Assembly: GCA_951802195.1 (NCBI GenBank)
Contig: OX637635.1
Span: 496,001 to 560,000, forward strand
Direction: 5' to 3'
Length of the DNA: 64,000 nt
Source: Tausonia pullulans
Lineage: Eukaryota > Basidiomycota > Tremellomycetes > Cystofilobasidiales > Mrakiaceae
The notes beneath the pieces are model-generated. The model had not been told where the DNA came from. It was given only the letters and a program-made list of their open reading frames with translations, and searched no databases. Position numbers and translations under genes: made by a program. Positions 57,101 through 64,000 of the stretch are shown piece by piece (position 1 is the first letter of the stretch; each line of letters starts with the position of its first letter).

Positions 57101-58389
57101 CGGTCATGCCGACGACCTCGTCAAACGTCACAAAGTCGCCGTCCTCAAGCCCGTGACGAGTCTCGTCGAGGCAAGTGACAATCGCATCCTCGGACTGGAA
57201 GAGAAGCACGATCAGCCAAGGTGGCACGCTGGACGCGAGCGGTAACAACTTACGTTCTCAATCTCGACCACCATTCCCGACAACGCCTGCTCACCCGTCG
57301 GGTCGACGCAGGTAAACGCCGGTCCAAAATCGTTGAAGACGGAGCTGATCGAGTCGGGGAGAAGCGAGAGTCAGAAGCGCCCCCTTCCCAAAAAGACAAG
57401 ACAAAGGCGGCGACCGACCCAAAGAGACCGTTCGTCTCGGCCCAAATAAAGGCGATCTTGTTGTCGTGGGTGAACTTGTTGATCCGGAGGGCCTCATCGG
57501 CCGCGGCCTGCTCCGTGAGGACGATCACCTGTCCGAGCGAGGGCGCATGTCAGCTCTCTACTCCATATTCACCAGAAGGAGGGGAAGTCTCTCACCTGGT
57601 ATTTACCAAGGACCTCCTCGCTAAGCCGCTCGTTGACGTTCCCTCCAAGGTCATGGACGGGCACGTAGGAGTTGAGCTCCGCGAGCCGTGGGACGGTCAC
57701 GGCCGCTCGAGGCTGACCGATGTCCTCCTGACGAAGGAAGAACTGGGTACCCAGGTCCGCGACTGTCACGGGTGTTGGGTCCGAGATGGTGACGGACTTG
57801 ACTCCGGCAAGGACGATGTTCTTGGCTGGAGAAAGGTATGTAGTAAGAAGGGAGGGAGGGAGGCGCGGGACAAGGTGGGACAAGGAGGGAGAGGAACCAA
57901 GATGGGTCGGAGGTGTGGAGGAGGCAGAGAGGCCTCAGCGATGTCGACCTCGCTGCTTTGGTCAAGGCAAAGGCACGCACCAATCTCGACGGCAAGTCCG
58001 CGAGCACCAATGATGAGGACGTTAGAGGCCGCCATCTTCTTCATGGCTAAAGGACAGGAAAGGGGGGGGGGGGGGGGGGGAAGGGAGAAAGCGGTAATCA
58101 CGAGGCGATGTCAGCAAGGTGGGGCAGGGAGACGAGACGAGACATGCGAGGAAGTCAGCTCACCCTCGTGTCCAAGGACATAGCTGGGCAGGGGAGGGCG
58201 AAGTCAAGCGTTGATGCCCTTTGCCAAGCTCAGGAGGAGGGAACAAGGGGACTTACAGCTGACGAGAGTACAGTCCCTCGCTGGGGAAGGAGACGCGTGG
58301 AGACCACACGTCAGCGTTCGTTTCTTCGGGGACTCGCACGTCAACTGGAACATGACAGCTCACTCGATCGTAGCTTCGTCGACTTCCAT
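54139..58389 (-). CDS. UBA1: Ubiquitin-activating enzyme E1
   Basis: Charges ubiquitin as adenylate then thioester for all E2s. [17 protein letters not shown] spans two exons. LYVLGHE lies on a 20-nt exon (58164-58183), then [20 protein letters not shown]. The active adenylation domain has [19 protein letters not shown] (about 56270-56320) and [20 protein letters not shown] (about 56160-56215). The catalytic Cys is in [17 protein letters not shown] (about 55725-55765). Then come [40 protein letters not shown] and the ubiquitin-fold domain ending [12 protein letters not shown]. Two adjacent acidic exons (NNDEDEE, then SDGAKI) bracket an intron near 54972-55040. All key residues are present. 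About 1,000 residues, the normal E1 length. The third intron contains a C19 tract just before its acceptor. Confidence 0.95.
58062..58080. repeat. G19/C19 homopolymer in a UBA1 intron
   Basis: Nineteen G on the plus strand, hence C19 in the UBA1 transcript, 15-33 nt upstream of the acceptor at 58047-58048. It occupies the polypyrimidine-tract position. Confidence 0.9.
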
Positions 58390-58750
58390 GGTGGTTGGGC
58401 GGGGGGAGGAGGGGGGGAGAAGAGAGAGGGAGAGGGGAAGTTGATGGTGGTTGGGAGGAGAGATGACGCGCGAGACCCTCGAGAGGATGGAGGGGAGCAA
58501 GAGGGCAACTTCGCGAGGGTCGGTTCCTCTAATGAGAAGTTGGACGCGCCATTCGCACGTCGACCTCTGCCATTTGTTTTGGAGCGGCGCAGGGATGATG
58601 TTGGCAGTGGAACAGAGAGGCACTTTTTCTAACATAATCGAGATTCATGTATTCTATACAGGTGGGTGCGCAGTCCTAACGCAAAGAACCCGAGAAACAA
58701 AGCAGCAGAAAAACAGACAAAGATCTAGCAAATCACCAATCCAACCATCA
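58390..58750. promoter_or_regulatory. UBA1 promoter and 3' flank of the dehydrogenase
   Basis: A 361-bp head-to-tail spacer; purine-rich next to the UBA1 ATG. No other feature seen. Confidence 0.4.
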
Positions 58751-60475
58751 CTAGAGCTTGCCCTGCTGCTCCGGGACGAGGTTTTGAACCCGGCCGCTCT
58801 CGATGAAGGCCTTGATGTTGGCGATCATCTGCATCTCCATGATCTTGCGAGTGTCCTGGGTCTCGGTTCCCATGTGCGGGAGGAGGCAGACGTTGTCCAT
58901 GCCGTAGAACTCCGGGTTAACGTTAGGCTCTGAAGGAGGGGAGGAAAGAGCGTCAGTTGGCTGGAAGAAAGCGCGACAGAGAGCACGAACGCACCATCGG
59001 GGAAGACATCGAGTCCGGCGCCGTAAAGGTGGCCCGACTTGAGAGCAGCAATGAGAGCAGGCTCATCGACGACGCCACCACTGCGAAGGAAGGAACAAAA
59101 GAGGTCAGCCGAGGAATGGCATGAGAAAGACCAGAGACGAGGACTAACCGGGCAGTGTTGACGATGCACGATCCCTTCTTCATCCATTTGAACTGCTGCT
59201 CGCCAAAGGACCTCTCAGTGTTCTTGTTGAGCTGGGGAAGAGAGGAGGTGAGAGGCAAGCATCAGTGAGATGTTTGAGATGCTCAGGTAGCCGGGTCGGA
59301 CAGCGCCGAGAACGGCGTGCTTGACTAGCCACTCAGCCACCTGGGCGTCCTGGCAGAGACCCTCGACTCACCGGCATGTTGAGTGAGACAACGTCGGCCC
59401 GGCCGAGCATCTCTTCGAGGCTCGCGCAGTACTCGTACTCGGCTCCAGGCTTCCCCGCAGCGATCGGGTTCCGGTTGTGGTAGAGGATCTTCATGCCCCA
59501 GCCCTGGGACATCCGGCGGGCGATGACGGAGCCGATACCCCCCATACCGACACTGTAACGAGGGAGGAAGATAGCGTCAGTACTAGACATCTCCCAAGGT
59601 GATAGACAGGTGACAGGGCAGGCGGACGACGCACATGGCGAGCGTCTTGCCCTCCGGGTCAAAGGCCAGCTCGAGGCCGTTCTTCCAGTTGCCCTCGCGA
59701 AGCGACTTCTCGGCGCGGTAGTACTGCCGGATGGCCGAGAGGATGAGGTAGACGGCGGTCGTGGCAGTCGCGTTGTCGACAGCTCCCGGGGTGTGCGAGA
59801 CCTGGATGCCCTTGGCGAGGGCGGCGTGGACATCGACCTGGGAGTAGTTAAAAGAACCGCGTCAGAACCTAGGCGTCAGGATAACACCGTCACGTTGAGA
59901 ACCCTCGGCGAACCTTGTCGTAGCCGGCACCGTCTAGGGAAAGAGAACGCAAGATCAGCGAGAGCTGGGCAAGAGCGAGGCAGGCAGCTGGGCTCACTGT
60001 TGGAGATGGTCTTGACCGACTCAGGGAGCCACGAGATGAACTCCTTGTCGAGCTGATCGAGCGAATAACGTCAGAGGTCGGTGGGCCGATGAGAAGTGGG
60101 AAGAGTCGACGCGGGCTCACCTTGCCAGTGTAGGGAACCGAGGCCTCCTGGAAGTAGATGGAGGTGACGCCGGCGTACTTCCCGACGATGTCCTGCTTGA
60201 ACTCCTCGCGGGTCTTCGACTCGCAGACCTAAGAAGCAAGGGGGAGAAGGAAGTGAGGAGCAAAGACCCGTCAACGCATGCCCGTGACTCGCACTGCAGT
60301 GACAAGGAACCTACGACAATCTCGGCAATAGGGCCGAGGATCTCGTCGACCTCCTTCTGGGCCCAGAGGACCTTGCCTGAGAGAGACAGGCGAGCGGGAT
60401 GTCAGGACAAAGTGCCGGCGGCAATTGAAGGCGAAAAGAGTGATGCGGACCGAGGATAAGGATCTTGGGAGCCAT
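58751..60475 (-). CDS. D-isomer-specific 2-hydroxyacid dehydrogenase (GOR1-like glyoxylate reductase)
   Basis: NAD(P)H-dependent reductase of 2-oxoacids such as glyoxylate or hydroxypyruvate. MAPKILVLGQVLWAQKEVDE (60475 down) is followed by VCESKTREEFKQDIVGKYAG and ISNNGAGYDKVDVHAALAKG. The dinucleotide motif is VGMGGIGSVIARR (about 59510-59560, GxGxxG). The catalytic triad is Arg in VNTARGGVVDEPAL, Glu in GLDVFPDEPNV and His in VCLLPHMGTETQD. It ends NLVPEQQGKL with the stop at 58751. About 340 residues over roughly nine exons. The GxLGxIG-like motif and LPHMG block resemble yeast GOR1 more than formate dehydrogenase, but substrate is inferred. No mitochondrial presequence is apparent. Confidence 0.9.
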
Positions 60476-61946
60476 TTTGATGATGAGTTAAGGAGGTAGG
60501 AAAGAGAAGGGAGGTGGAAAGGGAAAACGGGGAGTTGGAGAGAGAGGTGATTGTGGTTGGTAGAAAAAGGAGAGCAGCTGAGCGAAGGGCGAGGTCGTTC
60601 GTTGGAGCGAACTCGGCCGGAGGCAGCGACTTCGGCGACCCGGCCCGCGCCCTCCGAGCGGTTCCCCACCCCAGATCTCGGTTCGTTGAGTGAAACTCGT
60701 TCGGTCTTCTCCTGGTCAGTTCTTCATTGGCGATCATCTTATCATCCTGGTGTGGCAGCTCGCTTTTTGCGTCCTTCAGCTCTTACCTGTGCTCATCCAT
60801 CTCGAGCCCGTCTGTCTCAGCTCAGCGCACATGCGAGCCAGCGGCAGCCGCCCCAGCTCTCACCTGTCTTCTGACCTTTGATCCGCTCGCTCATAACGCG
60901 GTTCATTTCGACTCTGGCCGCCGCATTCCCCTTCGGCCCGTGAATCGACAGGAGACAGGTCTTTCCCTCCCCTCCCCTTCCATTCTTCCCCTCAAACCGC
61001 GTCAGCTCTCCGTCCGGGGGAGGAACTGATATGCCTAGAGCCTGCCTGCTGGGCCTGTGCGTGCGGCAAGGAAGAGTGTGACGCCGAAGACAGAGTACGA
61101 CGAAATAGCTGGGCTGCATTGAGTGCGCGTTTGAGGGCTTTATTTTTTTCATATACCAGGGTCTTGCGGGACACCCCGCCTCGGCTCCGCACCTGCAATA
61201 TTGTTATCTCTTCTCTCGACGCGCTTCGGATCTGCGCGGTTCGCCTGCCCCGCCTGCTCCTTGCTCGACCAGCATTCCCTCTTCATCATTCCTCCTTGGC
61301 CACATCATCCCATGCTCTTTACTTTAATATTCCTTTTTCCTCGATCGTCACCTGACGCACGCTGTCTGCTTTCTCATTCTTCTCGTACTCCCAATTGATC
61401 TCGCTCCTCATCGAAAGGGGCTCGGTTCATCGTATGTTTTGTTCTGCACTCTGACTATCATTTAAACACGACAAACCTACCCAAGACCTACAAGCGAGCC
61501 AGTGCCACCTCCAGCACATCTGTTGCACTCCACTATCAACGCCTCTTCCCTCATCCACCCCCTCATCCACCCCCTCATCCACCCCCTCATCCACCCCCTC
61601 ATCCACCCCTTCAGCCATCGATATAAGGCCCAATTATAGCACCAAAGCATCGAATAACCCGCATATTCAGAGTACGATAACCGTAACAATGGAAAGGGCC
61701 TTAAGCATTATTTGTGTTATAAGCATCGAGTCACCGATGATGTAAAAGCCATTCGGGCGAGGCTGAAGTGATCGAAGATGAAGAAAGGCATCAAGCGAGG
61801 CTGATCTGAGTATCAGAGGGCGCACGCAGACCAGACATAGACGGATGTAAAACGTATGCCAGAATTCTTTGCATGTTCGACTTTGCTCATGGCGAAGGAC
61901 TCACCAACAAATCGCCTGTTAGGTGTTTTAAAGCATTGCTAGATCT
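60476..61946. other. Intergenic, dehydrogenase promoter and flank of the tRNA locus
   Basis: About 1.5 kb without a recognised protein gene. It becomes AT-richer than the rest of the window from about 61280. A 12-bp minisatellite lies at 61551-61609. A weak C/D-snoRNA-like arrangement near 61735-61806 is not accepted. Confidence 0.45.
61551..61609 (+). repeat. 12-bp minisatellite, five units
   Basis: Five near-perfect copies of tcatccaccccc in head-to-tail order, about 340 bp upstream of the tRNA locus. Confidence 0.92.
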
Positions 61947-61959
61947 TCCGAGCAACCTC

Positions 61960-61970
61960 GGTTCGAGTCC
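61960..61970 (+). promoter_or_regulatory. B box of the permuted tRNA gene
   Basis: ggttcgagtcc fits the RNA polymerase III B-box consensus GGTTCGANTCC exactly. It lies upstream of the A box, the reverse of the normal order. Confidence 0.85.
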
Positions 61971-62034
61971 GGGCACTGCCTTGCATGACCAGGATGAAGT
62001 CTCAGGACGCATCCCAGCCAAGCATAAGGCGGTG

Positions 62035-62045
62035 TAGTATAGATG
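62035..62045 (+). promoter_or_regulatory. A box of the permuted tRNA gene
   Basis: tagtatagatg fits the A-box consensus TRGYNNARNNG at every position. It begins 75 nt downstream of the start of the B box. Confidence 0.8.
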
Positions 62046-62082
62046 GTTAGTACACTCGGTTCTGAGCATACCTTTGGTCCTA

Positions 62083-62087
62083 TTTTT
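62083..62087 (+). terminator. RNA polymerase III T5 terminator
   Basis: A run of five T, 18 nt after the 5' half of the tRNA, in the position expected for termination of a transcript that begins upstream of the 3' half. Confidence 0.7.
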
Positions 62088-62605
62088 GCCCCCTCTGTCT
62101 CTTTGAGTCTCGTCGCAAGCACGTGAAGCCATTCGAGATAATTCATGAGCATTTATCTCCACTAGCTCCTCGAGCGCTCTCCTCCTTGAAGGTACGTAAT
62201 CCCGGACTGGTCTGTGGCAAGCCAGAAATACGGGGCATGGCGCAGAGAACGATGACAGACTTGTAGCGGGCTGCAGCTTGCTCGCGTAAGACGACGGAGC
62301 TAGAGCGTTTATCTCTCTGTCTTTTGGCTGGCTCACTCATCAGCCAGCAGCCACACACCGTCCTACGTGCTCTACCCTCACATTGAGAGAGGTCTTCCTA
62401 TTTCCGCCCATAGTCGGTAGGCTACCCTTTTCGAGGACGAATGTTCATATCGCGACCGATCGGCACTCTCCCTCTCTTCGGCCATCATTCCAAATATCAC
62501 ATCATCGAATTCCAGGAACAACCCTCTCCCTGAATTCCCCTATTCACACAATGGCAGCAAGAGAGAAACGAGGCCCAGCCTCGCCGCCTTTCCTCGCCCA
62601 CGCGC
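62088..62605. other. Spacer between tRNA locus and EMP24
   Basis: About 520 bp including the EMP24 3' flank. No second tRNA half, complete tRNA or conserved exon is visible. Confidence 0.45.
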
Positions 62606-63813
62606 TCAGATGGAGCGCTTCACCTCGAAAAACGCCTGCCAACATCATCGCTCTTATCAGACAACAAATCGCAGGTGCTGGAGGCCAGGCGACGCACCTT
62701 GAGGTAGTAGACCTGCCAAGCGCAGACGCCAATGAGCGCTCCACCCTGGAAAAGACTCCACCACTTGACACGCGAGTTGGTGCTCTCCGCCGCTGCACAA
62801 ACCCCACTCTTCCCGTTAACAAATACTCCTCCACACATACACAGAAACCCGCAGGACGACATACTGTTCCGATGGACCCGCTCGCGGACGACAATGTACT
62901 CCTGTTCATCCTTGACGTCCTGAATCGAGTCGGCGAGCCCGCGGATCTCACGCTCGATTGGGGCGATGTTGCCATCTTCGGGGACGTATATAATGCCGTG
63001 GACGTTGAAGCTGAAATGCGGGGAAGGTATCAATGGACGAGGCGAGAGATGAGGTGGCACCAGGGAGGACGCGGAACGGCAGGGCGCGTCGAGTCGAAGG
63101 GAAATCGCGCTCGAACCTTCGATCGGTCGACCGATGGACGCGACGTGCAGTCACTGAACGGTCTTTCTGTGCCCTGCCTGATCGCAACGGCATCGCACAA
63201 GCAGAACATGATCGGCATCCGGTAGGGACAGCCAAGCCGGCGCACAACCGTCCACGTGCGCACCAGTACATCTAACGCGCGCTCGATAGAGAGGAGGTGG
63301 GCACTCACGAGACCGTCTTCGGGCTGACCGTGCTCATCTCATTCGAGAAGCAGTAATTGTATCGACCGTCCCGGGAGGCGGTGAAGGTGTACGTCCCCGT
63401 CGGGTTCCGGTGCTGGCTGTAGAGGATCGCGCCCAGCGGGTCCTTGAGCTGGAGATGGGAGGAGGTCAGCTCTGAAGACAGGATGGGCAGAAGCGAACTG
63501 CGTACCCAAAAGTCAATGTCGAGGTGGCCTCCCCCGCCGACCTGGTACGTGACGGTCATCTGCCGGTCGAGGCGGGTCGCGTGCGTGCACGCGTCAGGAC
63601 TCATGTCAGCAGCAGCAACAGCAGCTCGCATCTTCATCCCTCTGTAAACAATAGGTGTACCTTGTCATCGGCGTGGAGGTCCTCGAAGAAGCACTCCTTC
63701 TTGCCAGCCGCGAGCTCAATCATATGCGCCGTCGCGGATGAAGGGAGGAGGACAACGGCGAGGATGGCCGAGAGAAGGAACATGAGGAGCGGGGATGGTG
63801 ATGGGCGAGCCAT
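62606..63813 (-). CDS. EMP24: p24-beta cargo receptor of COPII vesicles
   Basis: Type I membrane protein cycling between ER and Golgi. The signal peptide is within ARPSPSPLLMFLLSAILAVV then LLPSSATAH. The GOLD domain follows with its disulfide pair: KKECFFEDLHADDK, and after an intron (63558-63662) MTVTYQVGGGGHLDIDFW, LKDPLGAILYSQHRNPTGTY and GRYNYCFSNEMSTVSPKTVS. A coiled coil (IEREIRGLADSIQDVKDEQE, then YIVVRERVHR) leads to TAESTNSRVKWWSLFQ and one membrane helix (GGALIGVCAWQVYYLK). The last exon gives the cytosolic tail AFFEVKRSI, containing the FF COPII signal. The NTAESTN and FFEV pattern marks the beta (Emp24) class. ATG 63813 gives a proper signal peptide. Confidence 0.94.
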
Positions 63814-64000
63814 GATGAGCGGACGTGAGAGAGAAGAGAAAAGGAAGCGGCTAGGCCGAGAAGAGGAAGGTTGGGGAGAGAGGGGCGTGAGAGGGCGTGA
63901 GGACGTGATCGTTGTTAGACGCGTAGAAGTAGCCAGCACGCTGAGGGAGGACGGGTGACAGCGCGACAGCCAGAGGCAGGGGGCCCGAGCTTGTGTGTGG

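Larger units (their letters stand above)
61947..62065 (+). tRNA. Permuted tRNA-Gln (anticodon CUG), 3' half before 5' half
   Basis: The 3' half (61947-61981) contains nt 38, the anticodon-stem strand ccgag, variable caac, T-arm ctcgg/ttcgagt/ccggg, acceptor strand cactgcc and discriminator t. After 46 nt, the 5' half (62028-62065) contains acceptor ggcggtg, ta, D-arm gtat/agatggtta/gtac, a26, stem ctcgg and ttctga up to nt 37. Joined 5' half to 3' half they form a perfect cloverleaf. The acceptor has 7 pairs (one G-U), the D-stem 4, the anticodon stem 5 and the T-stem 5. U8, A14, G18G19, A21, U33, A37, UUC and A58 are all conserved. The loop ttctgat and stem match ordinary fungal tRNA-Gln(CUG). 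Neither half has its partner in the normal place. Expression is not shown. Confidence 0.88.

Noticed and set aside
58751-60475. Formate dehydrogenase
   Set aside because: The NTARGG, DVFPDEP and LLPHMGT blocks and overall length fit the GOR1-like glyoxylate reductase branch better.
61735-61806. Possible C/D box snoRNA (gatgatgt followed by ctga elements)
   Set aside because: The C box is imperfect, no convincing terminal stem is present, and the guide region cannot be tested here.
61928-62152. Minus-strand open frames over the tRNA locus
   Set aside because: They overlap both tRNA halves, lack any domain and have no splice support.
1-64000. Mobile elements, CRISPR arrays or virus-like elements
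   Set aside because: No reverse transcriptase, transposase, integrase, long terminal repeat or regularly spaced repeat array was recognised.

Overview
The window looks like nuclear DNA of a basidiomycete red yeast, probably Microbotryomycetes/Sporidiobolales (Rhodotorula-like). It is GC-rich and gene-dense. Nearly every gene is cut by short introns of about 50-120 nt with GTRNGT donors, CTGAC/CTAAC branch sites close to the acceptor and YAG acceptors. Products match fungal families throughout. The lineage is inferred from style, not from a database search.

Layout. 1-2844 (+): 3' part of an ENA-type P-type ATPase. 3636-7710 (-): insulysin (STE23-like). 8110-9578 (+): N6-mAMP/adenosine deaminase-like enzyme. 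9587-11518 (-): mitochondrial GTPase MTG1, ending 8 bp from the deaminase stop. 12175-13206 (+): SH3 protein. 13331-~17100 (-): MCM2. 17410-20036 (-): eIF2B gamma. 20218-21401 (-): metaxin/SAM-like protein. 21531-23601 (+): splicing factor SPF45. 24377-26616 (+): UNC93-like transporter. 27082-30712 (-): GCK-type STE20 kinase. 32112-33472 (+): DRE2. About 34300-34690 (-): SWIM zinc-finger gene or remnant. 35007-35933 (+): FMN-binding PPOX-type protein. 37254-39880 (+): CBS/PB1 membrane protein. 40757-43183 (-): Zn2Cys6 regulator with a C-terminal zinc cluster. 43877-44971 (-): RNase H2 subunit C. 45584-47616 (+): QCR2. 49119-49506 (-): Grg1/CCG-1. 50972-51990 (-): STEEP1. 52163-54058 (+): coiled-coil protein with Arg-Asp repeats. 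54139-58389 (-): ubiquitin E1 UBA1. 58751-60475 (-): 2-hydroxyacid dehydrogenase. 61947-62065 (+): a permuted tRNA-Gln(CUG) gene. 62606-63813 (-): EMP24.

The genes are mostly unrelated housekeeping functions: replication, translation initiation, splicing, Fe-S assembly, ubiquitin activation, respiration and ER traffic. I see no cluster, operon-like unit, virus-like element or CRISPR array.

The standout is the tRNA locus. The 3' half of a fully canonical tRNA-Gln(CUG) (61947-61981) lies upstream of its 5' half (62028-62065), with 46 nt between. Together they make a complete cloverleaf joined at 37/38, the normal eukaryotic intron position. I know permuted tRNA genes from red and green algae and an archaeon, but not from fungi. 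Secondary observations are very small exons (12, 16 and 20 nt) in the zinc-cluster regulator and UBA1, a zinc cluster at the wrong end of its protein, and long pure C tracts.
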